A DNA stretch of 42,754 nt, from the NCBI GenBank assembly GCA_017503465.1, contig JAFVSY010000095.1, forward strand, positions 1-42,754. Direction: 5' to 3'. The notes under the pieces were generated by a model. It saw only the letters and a program-made list of their open reading frames with translations. It did not search any database and was not told where the DNA came from. Positions 9,326 to 18,452 of this stretch are shown here, one piece after another. Each line of letters opens with the position of its first letter. Within the stretch, counting starts at the first letter, position 1. Source of the DNA: Tidjanibacter sp. (GTDB taxonomy: Bacteria > Bacteroidota > Bacteroidia > Bacteroidales > Rikenellaceae). The translations under genes and the position numbers were made by a program.

Positions 9326-9356
9326 CAAATATACGTCATTTTTTCAATCCTGCAAA
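9326..9356 (-). promoter_or_regulatory. Promoter of the TlpA / DUF6029 pair
   Basis: On the minus strand this reads TTTG (9353-9356), 19 bp spacer, TATATTTG (9326-9333). It is an exact match to the Bacteroidetes housekeeping promoter in both boxes and spacing. Confidence 0.75.
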
Positions 9357-9488
9357 CATTTTACCTTTTATTATATGAGCCAAGTGGAGTCGTTCCTATT
9401 GCAATCCGAAACTAAACTGCACAATGGGTGGAAAATATGAAACAAAAAAGCGGAAAAAATGGACAATATCTTATTATTCGGCGGGCAG

Positions 9489-9521
9489 ATTGAAAGGTTA
9501 CAAATTTTATTTGTATATTGT
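9489..9521 (+). promoter_or_regulatory. Weak candidate promoter of the 1072-aa lipoprotein gene
   Basis: ATTG at 9489-9492 is followed by a 21-bp spacer and TATATTGT, which deviates from TAnnTTTG in its last bases. It lies about 70 bp before the ATG. Confidence 0.35.
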
Positions 9522-9592
9522 GCCCGATTTTGGTGAATTGCAACCGCAAAGAAAACAACAAAATATTTTAACTTTTACATTTCAAACAAACA

Positions 9593-12500
9593 ATGAAAAG
9601 ATTTTTCAAACTCGCACTTTGGAGCGTGGCAGTAGCCATCTTCGGGCTTGCAGCCTGCACCGAAGACCCCAACAACGGTGGCGGTGGTGGCGACGACATC
9701 ATCAAGAACCCCATTGAGGATGCTACTTTAAGCGTGAAAATCAACTCCGTGAGTATCAATGGCGCAAAGGGTGCCATTGTAACCGAAATCCTCAACGAGG
9801 TTGCCTACGTGGTTGAGCCCACCGCAGAGGCAAAAGAGTACACCGCCGAGGAGCTCTTCGAGCAGGGCACCATCATCGAGGTGCAGCAGGAGGACGGCAC
9901 CGGTGCTGTGCGTCTGAACATTGAGGAGCTCGCCGACAACACCGAGTACACCCTGCAAATGGCAGGTCGCCTCGTGCAGGAGCCCGAAGAGGAGGGTGGC
10001 GCAGAGCAGACCTACACCTTTGAAACCGTGGTAAAAGCAACATTCACCACCTCCATCCGCCCCGTGATGAAGGCTGAAATCATTGAGGGCAGCCAGACTG
10101 CCAACTCCGCAAAACTCAAAGTTACAACCGCCAACATCTCCCGCTTCGGTTACAAGGTGTTCACCGCCGAAGAGGTCGCAGCAGAGAGTTTTGTGGCTCC
10201 CAGCCCCGCCATCATCTTCGCCGAGGGTACACTTCTGAGCGACATCGCAATGGGCGACACCGAACTCCACATCACACACTTGGCTGCCAACACCGAGTAT
10301 GTGGTCTACATCGCTGGTGAGTTGGCCGAAACGGAGAACTTCTATGAGGAGGTACTCAAAGTGGAGGGTATCAAAACCACCGACTTTGCCGAGAACATCA
10401 GGGTGTATGACATAACCTACAACACATTCAATGTAGACGTTAAAGCCCCCGCAACTCTCGGCAACCACGTCATCAAGTGGGCCACTTGCGACCTCTACAC
10501 CTACAACACCAACATCATCTATGGCAGCCTTGGTGGCCGTCCCACTTCTATGGCCGAGGCTATGAACCTCAATGATGAAGCCTTCGGCAACTACTTCAAC
10601 AAGTCTACCACCCTCACATTCAGCGAGGAGAACTCCTACAAAGAGTATAATGGCGACATAGTGACATACTATATGAGCCTCGTGCCCGGTCAGCCACAGG
10701 TGGTTATGCTTGGTGAGTTCCGCTGGGGCGAGTCGCTCTTTGGATGGGGCTATGGATACTACACACCCCTCTTCGACTCCAAATACTACGTTACCGAGTT
10801 GGACCTCGCTCGCACGGAAGAGGATATGCTTAACATCGCTCGCAATCAGGGTAAATATTGGGACGAGGGCGCATTCTTCCACAAACTCGATGTACAACTC
10901 CAAAAGCCCGAGTTGCTGACCAAGAAGATTGATGTGAATATCGAAACCCGCCCCGATGGAGCGGCCATCTCCATCACCCCCGAGGAGGGTATTGACAACT
11001 TCATCGTCTACATTGAAAACCAAGAGATGCACAATGTGCTTGTGAATATGCTCGATGGCGAGGAGGGTTACAACAAACACATTCAGTGGTGGATTACCAG
11101 TTACACCGCAATGCTTGAGGGTGCAACTCCCTTCACAAGGAAGAAAAACTATCCGGAAGGCACTGTACGTTTGGAATTGGATGACTTCTTCTATGAGCAC
11201 GCCATCACTCGTGAGGACATCTATCGCATACATATCGTAGGCCTTGACGATGACGACCAAAGCGATGGTTTTATGGACGGCCACATCCAGAACTACGCTT
11301 CCTATGAATTCCAACTCAAAGAGGCCACTGAGCCCGAGCCCACATTTGAGCTCACCTTTGTGCCCGAGCAGAGCACCGCAACCAAGGCTGTGTTCAACCT
11401 GCGTTGTACCTCCACCGCCACCTCAAAGGCCAAAAAGGCATACTATGTGGCCAACAGCGAAAGGGCTTGGCATCAGATAACCGGTTCGTGTCAAGCGCTG
11501 CTTGACTCCTATGGCGCACCGCTTGAGGGTACCGATATTGATGCCATCAACAGCCCTGAGGGCCTGAACATCCCCATCCCCACATTCCCCAACGAGCGCA
11601 TCTACATAGCTGCCAAAATTAGCAATGTAGATGGTACTCGCGTCTACTCCAGCGAGCCCGTCATCTCCGACATCGCTATGCAGAACCCCAGCAGCCTTGA
11701 CATCTCCGCACTCAACGCATTGGCCGGCGATTGGACTGCAACCGCAACCATCGGCTACGATGAGAAGCAGACTGACGAGTCGGGCAACTTCATTCAAGAC
11801 ACCGATGGCAACTACGTCACCAACTGGAAAGAGGAGCAGGTGCAGTGCAAGATTACCATCGGTGGCAACCAGACCTATCCTGAGACTCTGCCCGAGGATG
11901 TAATCAAAATCTTTGAGGATGCCAAGGTAAGCCGCGAGAATGCTCTTGCCTATTTTGAGGAGTTCAAAGTTGCCGTTGATGCCTACAATCAGAACTTGCG
12001 CAACAACAACCAGATTATCTGTAAGGGTTGGGGCTTTGACACCACGGGCTACATTCAGAGCACCTATGCCGATGCCTACGAACTCTTCTCCTCGGCCGAC
12101 TATGGTGGAGCCTACACTCTTGCACCCATCTTCGACTTCGGTCCGAAGTGGAGTATCCAGACCGATGGTACCAACTTTTGGGTGCCCTTCAACACCAACA
12201 CCTACTTCCCCCTCTCTTCGCACACCTCCACCAAGACTGTCTTCGGCAATATTTGGAATGAGTACCACCTGATTGGCAACAGCGGTAAGAGCACAAGGGC
12301 CTATGGCGACATTGACGAGAGTTTCAAGTGGTTTGAGACAGGCTACTATGCCGATGGTCGCTTCCCCGTGGAGATTTCCAACGGCGGCAACACCCTCACC
12401 ATCAAGCCCGTAGACATTGAGGTTATCTCCTACAAACTCAGCGATGATGGTTTGTCTTACATTGAGAGTGGTCGCGAGGTGCAAACCTTCTACCCCTGCG

Positions 12501-12811
12501 CCGGACATAATCAGGACAACAGTGGTTCGTTCTACTTCGCAAGCCGCATCGTTTCGGACATTGTGCTGACTCGTGGCTACACCGAGCCCGCTACTCCTGC
12601 TGTGGCCAAGGCCGCTGCGATGAAGAACGCCAGAAAGCGTGTGGTTAGGGAGGTAGAGTCGCACCAAGAGATTAGGACCGTTGATGTTCCAAGGGCTCGC
12701 ACCTCCTTCGAGGGCGAGGGTGTGAAGACCTACGAATATCCCGTAATCGGTGTGGAGGAGTTCCACAGGAGGAACATCAAGTACCTCAACAGCCTCCGTG
12801 GCAACAAATAG
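9593..12811 (+). CDS. Large lipoprotein of unknown function (1072 aa)
   Basis: The signal sequence resembles that of the 977-aa lipoprotein (MKRFFKLALW to FGLAAC), with C22 as the lipidation site. A flexible stretch follows (NNGGGGGDD), fitting a surface-tethered protein. Residues 45-280 show two or three FN3-like repeats with NTEYTLQMAGRL and NTEYVVYIAGEL. The later region (about 705-960) begins with NALAGDWTATATIGYDE, which I cannot assign to a family. No catalytic motif is evident. It is followed after 91 bp by the Omp28-like gene, probably as one operon. Homologous lipoproteins of unknown role would be expected in Bacteroidales, but I cannot name one. Confidence 0.75.
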   Translation: MKRFFKLALWSVAVAIFGLAACTEDPNNGGGGGDDIIKNPIEDATLSVKINSVSINGAKGAIVTEILNEVAYVVEPTAEAKEYTAEELFEQGTIIEVQQEDGTGAVRLNIEELADNTEYTLQMAGRLVQEPEEEGGAEQTYTFETVVKATFTTSIRPVMKAEIIEGSQTANSAKLKVTTANISRFGYKVFTAEEVAAESFVAPSPAIIFAEGTLLSDIAMGDTELHITHLAANTEYVVYIAGELAETENFYEEVLKVEGIKTTDFAENIRVYDITYNTFNVDVKAPATLGNHVIKWATCDLYTYNTNIIYGSLGGRPTSMAEAMNLNDEAFGNYFNKSTTLTFSEENSYKEYNGDIVTYYMSLVPGQPQVVMLGEFRWGESLFGWGYGYYTPLFDSKYYVTELDLARTEEDMLNIARNQGKYWDEGAFFHKLDVQLQKPELLTKKIDVNIETRPDGAAISITPEEGIDNFIVYIENQEMHNVLVNMLDGEEGYNKHIQWWITSYTAMLEGATPFTRKKNYPEGTVRLELDDFFYEHAITREDIYRIHIVGLDDDDQSDGFMDGHIQNYASYEFQLKEATEPEPTFELTFVPEQSTATKAVFNLRCTSTATSKAKKAYYVANSERAWHQITGSCQALLDSYGAPLEGTDIDAINSPEGLNIPIPTFPNERIYIAAKISNVDGTRVYSSEPVISDIAMQNPSSLDISALNALAGDWTATATIGYDEKQTDESGNFIQDTDGNYVTNWKEEQVQCKITIGGNQTYPETLPEDVIKIFEDAKVSRENALAYFEEFKVAVDAYNQNLRNNNQIICKGWGFDTTGYIQSTYADAYELFSSADYGGAYTLAPIFDFGPKWSIQTDGTNFWVPFNTNTYFPLSSHTSTKTVFGNIWNEYHLIGNSGKSTRAYGDIDESFKWFETGYYADGRFPVEISNGGNTLTIKPVDIEVISYKLSDDGLSYIESGREVQTFYPCAGHNQDNSGSFYFASRIVSDIVLTRGYTEPATPAVAKAAAMKNARKRVVREVESHQEIRTVDVPRARTSFEGEGVKTYEYPVIGVEEFHRRNIKYLNSLRGNK

Positions 12812-12902
12812 TTCCCACAGAGAAATGACTCGCTCTCCGAGGGAGAGAACTCACAAACAACCGAAAGAAAACCGAGCAGAAAAAGATAGAAAACAGACGC
12901 TT

Positions 12903-14341
12903 ATGAAACTGACAAAGATATTTGCTGTTGTGGTGGCCGCATTGGTGGCCCTGACCGCTTGCCGTGGCACCGAGGAGGAGCAATTCCAGGGCGATGGCAC
13001 GGGCTTCAAAGTAACCGCATCGGCAGGTGTTATCTATGCAGACGGAACCGACAAGGTGGTCTTTACGGCCACCTTCGACGGCTTCGCCCTTGCAGCCGAT
13101 GCCATCACCGCCTACAACAAGAGGATGGTAACATTATGCCCCTTGAGGAGCTCACCTTCACCACCACCGTGGCAGGTGCCTACACCTTCTACTTCACCTA
13201 CGACAAGGCGGGCCAAACCCACACCTCGGAGGATGTGGAGGTGATTGCTGTGGAGAAAGCCAAGTTGGATTTCGCAGACAACGATGAGCAGGGCCTCACC
13301 ATCACCGCTTCGCACTCGCTCTTCCAAGTGGGTGTGGATGAGGTTTACCTCATTGTGCGTAAGGACGGCAAAGTGATGGACGCCATCACCGATGAGGAGG
13401 TTACCTTCTACGACTACTCCGACAACAAGGAGATTGCAATGACCACCAAGAAGGTTACGGACGACAACGGTGTGGAGATGTATATGTATCGCTACAACCC
13501 CAAAGAGGCTTGCGTCCGCACCATCTGGGCCGGCTACAAAACCCTCAACACCAAGAACAAACCGGTGAAACTGACCGCCGTGGATATTCCAATTCCTATG
13601 GCCGCCATCGACACCGACCCCGACAACACCTCCTTCAAACGCAGGTCGCTGCTCTTCCAACTCACCGGTACGGCTTGCCCCAACTGTCCGAGGCTTATTG
13701 AGGTTATCAAAAATCTGTGGGCCAACGAGAAATATGCCGACTCGTTTGTACACGTGGGTGTTCACACCTACAACAACACCGACCCGATGTACTACGCCGA
13801 GGCAGGTTTTGTGAACGCAATCCGTGGCGTGGACTCCTATCCCGCCTATGTGCTCGACCTCCTCTATAGTGGCGCACACGAAAACCAAACCTTCCGCAAC
13901 GAACTCGATGCCGCACAGGCCGAGGGTACCAAGGCAGGTATTGCTGCCCGCATCCAGAGCGATGGCCTAACTGCATTGGCGAGGGTGAGCGTGAAGGCCT
14001 CCGTGGAGGGCGAATATTGCGTGGCTGCTATGCTCGTGGAGAGCAACATCACCGCCACCCAATCGGGCGACCTCAATGGCGAGCACAAAGTGCACGAAAA
14101 TGCGCTCCGCCTTGCCGATGGTAAGAACAAGGGAGAGTACATTGGCCACTCGCTGGGCACCTTGAAAGCCGGCGAGGTTGGCGAATACCTCTTCAATATG
14201 CCCCTCAAGAGCAGGTGGGTGCAGCCCAACTGCCACGTGGTGTTCTACGTTACCACTCCCGATGCCAAGGGCACTTTCCGCGTAACCAACGCCATTGCTT
14301 CGGAGTCGCTCAACTGCACCGTTGAGTTTGACTACAAGTAG
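12903..14341 (+). pseudogene. Omp28-related outer-membrane lipoprotein, split by a frameshift
   Basis: The first frame (12903 to about 13121) gives a lipoprotein signal (MKLTKIFAVVVAALVALTAC, C20) and the start of an Ig-like domain ending in ADAITAYNK. The continuation EDGNIMPLEELTFTT is in the frame of 13121-14341, so one base appears to be missing near 13116-13122 (context AACAAGAGG). The joined product would be about 479 aa. Its C-terminal half is a thioredoxin-like Omp28-type domain with FQLTGTACPNCPRL (a CxxC) and VHTYNNTDPMYY. The downstream frame is fully open for 400 codons with normal codon use. This points to a very recent mutation or a consensus error rather than an old pseudogene. 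A hairpin terminator follows at 14376. Confidence 0.8.
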
Positions 14342-14375
14342 TAGGTTCCGACACCCCATACAGACACAACCATAG

Positions 14376-14400
14376 GGGCCGCCACAGTGGGCGGCCCTTG
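14376..14400 (+). terminator. Terminator behind the Omp28-like gene
   Basis: GGGCCGCC pairs with GGCGGCCC across a 6-base loop, 35 bp after the stop codon. The T tail is short, so efficiency is uncertain. Confidence 0.55.
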
Positions 14401-14440
14401 TTGTGGACTTTGTTGATTAAGAGAAACATACACTCCCCCT

Positions 14441-15769
14441 ATGAATTTGAAGATTTCCGACCACTTCACAACACGCACCCTGCTGCGTTACACGCTGCCC
14501 ACCATCGTGATGATGATTTTCACCTCGGTGTACAGCATCGTGGACGGGCTCTTTGTATCCAACTTCGTGGGCAAAACGCCCTTTGCGGCCATCAACTTCA
14601 TCTACCCCGTCTTTATGGTCATCGGCTCGGTGGGCTTTATGATGGGCACGGGTGGGTGCGCTCTGGTGGCCAAAACCCTCGGCGAGGGCAATCAGGAGAA
14701 GGCCAATCGGATATTCTCGTTGGTGGTCTACGTCACCTTTGGTGTGGGCGTGGCGCTGAGCACCGTGGGCTTCCTGCTGGTGGAGCCCATCTCCCGCTGG
14801 CTCGGGGCCGAATGCGACCTGCTGGCCGACTGCGTGCGCTATGGTCGCATACTCTTTCCCGCATTGCCTATGTGGCTGTTGCAGACGATGTTCCAACCCT
14901 TTGTGGTGGCAGCCGAAAGGCCCACACTGGGGTTGCTGATTTCGGTGGGTGCAGGGGTGGCCAACATAGTGCTCGACTACCTCTTCATCATCCCCTTCGG
15001 TTGGGGCTTGGAGGGTGCGGCACTCGCCACCGCACTGAGCCAATGTGTGGGCGGTCTGGTGCCCCTTATCTTCTTCCTCTCACACAACGGCACCACACTC
15101 CGCATCGGCCCCACACGTTGGGACGGCAAAGCCCTTGCGCAGACCTGTCTGAATGGCTCCTCGGAGATGGCGACCAACATCTCGGCCTCCATCGTGGTGA
15201 TGCTCTACAACGCACAACTTCTGCGCTACATTGGCGAGAACGGAGTGGCCGCCTTTGGAGTGGTGGGCTACGTTCAGTTCATCTTCATTGCCGTATTCCT
15301 CGGCTACTCCATCGGGTCGGCCCCAATCGTGAGTTACAACCACGGAGCACAACGCCACGGCGAATTACGTGGGGTTGTAAGGCGTAGTTTCCGACTGATG
15401 GTGGGATTTGGTGTGTTGCTCACCGCCCTTGCGGAATTGCTTGCAGAGCCCCTATCGCACCTCTTTGTGGGCTACGACCAAGAGCTCTTCGCTCTCACCA
15501 CCCACGCACTGCAAATCTACTCGCTCTCGTTCCTCATCTGCGGGCTCAACATCTACACCTCGTCGCTCTTCACGGCACTCAACAACGGAGTGGTGTCGGC
15601 GGTGGTATCCTTCTCACGCACACTGATTTTCGAGTGTGGAGCGGTGCTGCTCATCCCTCGCTTGCTGGGTATCGACGGCATCTGGTGGTCGGTGTGTTTT
15701 GCGGAGGTTGCGGCCCTTGCTCTCTGCTCCATATTCCTCGTGCGCAACAAGGAGAAATACCACTATTAG
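14441..15769 (+). CDS. MATE family efflux transporter
   Basis: This 442-aa inner-membrane protein has about twelve hydrophobic segments in two homologous halves. It begins FTTRTLLRYTLPTIVMMIFTSVYSIVDGLFVSNFVG, the standard opening of MATE antiporters of the DinF/MepA-like branch. Such proteins export cationic drugs or metabolites against Na+ or H+. Internal FVVAAERPTLGLLISVGAGVANIVLD is the typical loop and helix of the first half. Length and start agree with the family. It stands alone between two terminators. Its substrate cannot be told from sequence. Confidence 0.93.
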   Translation: MNLKISDHFTTRTLLRYTLPTIVMMIFTSVYSIVDGLFVSNFVGKTPFAAINFIYPVFMVIGSVGFMMGTGGCALVAKTLGEGNQEKANRIFSLVVYVTFGVGVALSTVGFLLVEPISRWLGAECDLLADCVRYGRILFPALPMWLLQTMFQPFVVAAERPTLGLLISVGAGVANIVLDYLFIIPFGWGLEGAALATALSQCVGGLVPLIFFLSHNGTTLRIGPTRWDGKALAQTCLNGSSEMATNISASIVVMLYNAQLLRYIGENGVAAFGVVGYVQFIFIAVFLGYSIGSAPIVSYNHGAQRHGELRGVVRRSFRLMVGFGVLLTALAELLAEPLSHLFVGYDQELFALTTHALQIYSLSFLICGLNIYTSSLFTALNNGVVSAVVSFSRTLIFECGAVLLIPRLLGIDGIWWSVCFAEVAALALCSIFLVRNKEKYHY

Positions 15770-15840
15770 AATCGAGGGCGTGTGCGCCGCCTTCAACAAC
15801 GCTCCAGGCACCGACAAAACGCTCCTCTCCCCGTCAGTAT

Positions 15841-15880
15841 AAATCACCCCCATCAGGAGTTCCTGACGGGGGTGATTTGT
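15841..15880. terminator. Bidirectional terminator between MATE gene and PUL operon
   Basis: A stem of about 18 bp (AAATCACCCCCATCAGGA with TCCTGACGGGGGTGATTT, one G-T wobble, loop GT) is followed by TGTTTGTT. The convergent arrangement means it can end both the MATE transcript and the long minus-strand PUL transcript, whose last stop is at 15952. Confidence 0.85.
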
Positions 15881-15951
15881 TTGTTAGGATTTAAATTCCG
15901 GACAGCCCCTGTTCTACATTCTCATCGAAGGCTGCCCACCGGCGGACATAC

Positions 15952-17145
15952 CTACTTTTTCTGAGGTACAATGCAGACACTCAGCCTGCTGTCGGCTCCG
16001 TGCCACATATTCTCCACCGTAAAGTTCATTGTGTCGCCTTTAATCATAAGGTTCTGCTGCGACATCGGCGAGAGGGTAATCTCTCGCTGGCCCTCGGCTT
16101 TGAGCACAAAGGGGAGCGAAGAGTTGTTCACAAGCCTTATGAGTTTTTTGCCATCGGGCCTGTCGAGGATATCCTCGGCACTCACACAAGCCTCAAAGAG
16201 TGCTTTCAGGAGCGACTCCTCGCCTGCCATTGTACCAAACGAATAGGCTATGGTGCGGCGCTCAGCGAGTGCTTCACGCACACCCTCTTCCGTACACTCA
16301 TTGGCCAAAATCATCGTAAAGTTGCGGATTTGTCCGTTGAGATAGAAGTCTGCCGTGGTGTTGTGGATGTCGGTGCTGGAAGCCATAAAGAACCCATATT
16401 TTTTGGCCCTATCAATGGCCTTGGGATAGAACTCGTTGGTGTTCATAATCTCGATGCCATCGATGAGTCCTTTCTCGTAGACCCTCTGCTCAAACTCGTG
16501 CATCTCCAAACTCTCTCGTTTCCACCCGGGGTGGTTGTGCATAATGATGGCTCCTTGTGCGCGAGCGTTGAGGATTGATTTTTCGGGGTCGTCATCATAG
16601 ATGGTATTGTTGTTTTTGGTGAAGAGGGCATTGAAGTGTCCGTAGAGTTCGGGCCTGCGGGTAACTTCGATGCCTCGGATAACCATAATACCATAGTAGT
16701 TCAGACTCTTTTGCAGTCCATAGAAGGGTGCGTTGAGGTCCACTTTGATGCCATTTTCATCGGCAATGGTCTTGCTTATGGCATAGTTCACCGGCTTGGT
16801 ACCTTTGGGCACATAACCGCGCAAGAACTTAATCATATCGGGCTCAAACTTGCGCCATTCGAGGTGGTCGGTGATGGCCAAAATGTCGAGTCCGTCCATC
16901 CACGCCTCTCGGATGCGCATATCGGGCGAGAGGTGTCCATCGGAGAAGAACGTGTGGGTGTGGAGGTCGGCTTTGAAGACCTTGTAACCATTGACATCGG
17001 GAATCACAATATTACGGCGCTCCACGGGGGTGCAGGCGGTGTGATGCAGGATGTCGGGGTTGATGTTGTCTTGATAGTAGAGTTGTGCGCTTGCACCTTG
17101 GCAGAGGGCCACCACTCCGAGAAGTACCAATAGTATTTTCTTCAT
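15952..17145 (-). CDS. Secreted PHP-domain phosphoesterase
   Basis: The 397-aa protein has a signal peptide in residues 1-20 (GVVALCQGASA) and a PHP metal-dependent phosphoesterase domain. The metal-binding motifs are visible: DLHTHTFFSDG (H62 and H64), AITDHLEW, a middle HNHPGW and SSTDIHNT near the end. It resembles the Sb-PDE-like phosphodiesterase group seen in Bacteroidetes. It would act in the periplasm on a phosphate mono- or diester. As the last gene of the PUL operon, 90 bp after GH88 on the same strand, it is likely to process something liberated from the same glycan. The true substrate is unknown. Confidence 0.85.
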   Translation of the reverse strand: MKKILLVLLGVVALCQGASAQLYYQDNINPDILHHTACTPVERRNIVIPDVNGYKVFKADLHTHTFFSDGHLSPDMRIREAWMDGLDILAITDHLEWRKFEPDMIKFLRGYVPKGTKPVNYAISKTIADENGIKVDLNAPFYGLQKSLNYYGIMVIRGIEVTRRPELYGHFNALFTKNNNTIYDDDPEKSILNARAQGAIIMHNHPGWKRESLEMHEFEQRVYEKGLIDGIEIMNTNEFYPKAIDRAKKYGFFMASSTDIHNTTADFYLNGQIRNFTMILANECTEEGVREALAERRTIAYSFGTMAGEESLLKALFEACVSAEDILDRPDGKKLIRLVNNSSLPFVLKAEGQREITLSPMSQQNLMIKGDTMNFTVENMWHGADSRLSVCIVPQKK

Positions 17146-17235
17146 AAGGATGGGTTTTGTGTGGTTTTATGTTTGACAATGGTGGCAACCTTGTGTGTTA
17201 CCACCATTGCCTGCAATGCTTTGCGTTATGCGTTC

Positions 17236-18423
17236 CTACTCCCTACCGAGGGCCTGCCAACGCAGGAGGCCTTCCAAGAAGTAGTAGTCGGCATAGGTCA
17301 GAGGAACATCCACCTCGCCACCTGCGGGCTTGTGGCCCACGCCGTGTCGGAGGATGAAGTTGTTGTTGGTGCCGGGCTGTGCGAGATACTCATCGGAGGC
17401 GAGTGTGCGCAACTGCCTTTCGGCCACGGCGAGATAGGCCTCACTACGCTCGGGCACGAAACCGCTCAACTCGATGAGAGCCGAAGCCATAATGGCTCCT
17501 GCCGAAGCATCTTGGAGGTCGTTGGGGATGTCGTGCGAGTTGAAATCCCAGTAGGGGATGCCGTCCTCGGGGAGATAGGGCAGAATCATCTCGGCCACCT
17601 TTGTTGCCTGCTCAAGGTAGGCTTGCTCTCCGGTCATACGATGCATCATTGTGAAGCCATAGAGTGCCCAAGCCTGACCACGAGCCCACCTCGACTCATC
17701 GGCGAAACCTTGCACTGTTTGTTTCTTGTTGATGCTACCATCTTTGGGATTGTAGTCCACGAGGTGATAGGTGCTGTAGTCGCTGCGGAAGTGGTTTTTC
17801 ATTGTGGTGTTGGCGTGGGTTTTGGCAACGTGTTTGAGTTGCTCATCGCCATCACGATTGGCCACCCACATAATGAGTTCAAGGTTCATCATATTGTCGA
17901 TGATAACGGGGAAGTCCCACAACTCTTTTTTGAAGTCCCAACTACGGAGCGAGCCGATAGTGGGGTTGAAACGGCTTGCGAGCGACTTTGCGCCGTTGCG
18001 GAGCACGGGAACATAGTCTTCGTTGCCGGTCAGACGGTAGCCGTTGCCATAGCTGCAAAAGAGTTGGAAGCCCACATCGCGGTCGGTAGTTACCCACTGC
18101 AGGGGGTCGAGTTTGAGTGTGTGCTTTTCGGCCAGAGCCTTGATTTCCTCATCTTTGGTGTACTCATAGATGTACCACATCGAGCCGGGGTAGAAGCCGC
18201 TGCACCACCAGTAGATGTCGGTGTGTACGAAACGGTTACGCTCGAAAGTTCGGGGACAACGTCCCTCGGGAAGAGTGGCGTCCATATTTTTGCAATGTGC
18301 GGCAGCCACCTCCATCACCTCTTTGGTGATTTGCTCCATACTCTTCTCCCCGCTTTGCGTCCCCACACAAGAGATGGACGCAAGCGAGAAGATAGCCAGA
18401 GCGGTGATAAACAGTTTTTTCAT
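17236..18423 (-). CDS. GH88 unsaturated uronyl hydrolase, lipoprotein
   Basis: The 395-aa protein is a glycoside hydrolase family 88 enzyme. It removes 4,5-unsaturated glucuronyl residues left at the non-reducing end after a polysaccharide lyase has cut. The signal sequence ends SLASISC (C19), so it is probably a lipoprotein. The two acidic residues expected from characterised GH88 enzymes are in place: D116 in TTDRDVGF and D176 in VIIDNMMN, 60 residues apart. Other family marks are DESRWARGQAWALYGF and LQDASAGAI. It lies 29 bp behind the fimbrillin-lyase fusion gene. Its presence is the best evidence that the neighbouring heparinase-like proteins act as uronate-specific lyases. Confidence 0.93.
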   Translation of the reverse strand: MKKLFITALAIFSLASISCVGTQSGEKSMEQITKEVMEVAAAHCKNMDATLPEGRCPRTFERNRFVHTDIYWWCSGFYPGSMWYIYEYTKDEEIKALAEKHTLKLDPLQWVTTDRDVGFQLFCSYGNGYRLTGNEDYVPVLRNGAKSLASRFNPTIGSLRSWDFKKELWDFPVIIDNMMNLELIMWVANRDGDEQLKHVAKTHANTTMKNHFRSDYSTYHLVDYNPKDGSINKKQTVQGFADESRWARGQAWALYGFTMMHRMTGEQAYLEQATKVAEMILPYLPEDGIPYWDFNSHDIPNDLQDASAGAIMASALIELSGFVPERSEAYLAVAERQLRTLASDEYLAQPGTNNNFILRHGVGHKPAGGEVDVPLTYADYYFLEGLLRWQALGRE

Positions 18424-18452
18424 CGCTTTGAGTTGTTGTTTGTAGTTATTTC

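Larger units (their letters stand above)
9217..9592. other. Divergent intergenic region
   Basis: This 376-bp, A/T-rich region separates the thioredoxin pair (minus) from the lipoprotein pair (plus). It carries a strong minus-strand promoter at 9326-9356 and a weaker plus-strand candidate at 9489-9521. I see no gene in it. Confidence 0.6.

Noticed and set aside
13110-13135. Programmed ribosomal frameshift in the Omp28-like gene
   Set aside because: There is no X-XXY-YYZ slippery site, no downstream pseudoknot that I can see, and the zero frame encodes no sensible product after the shift point.
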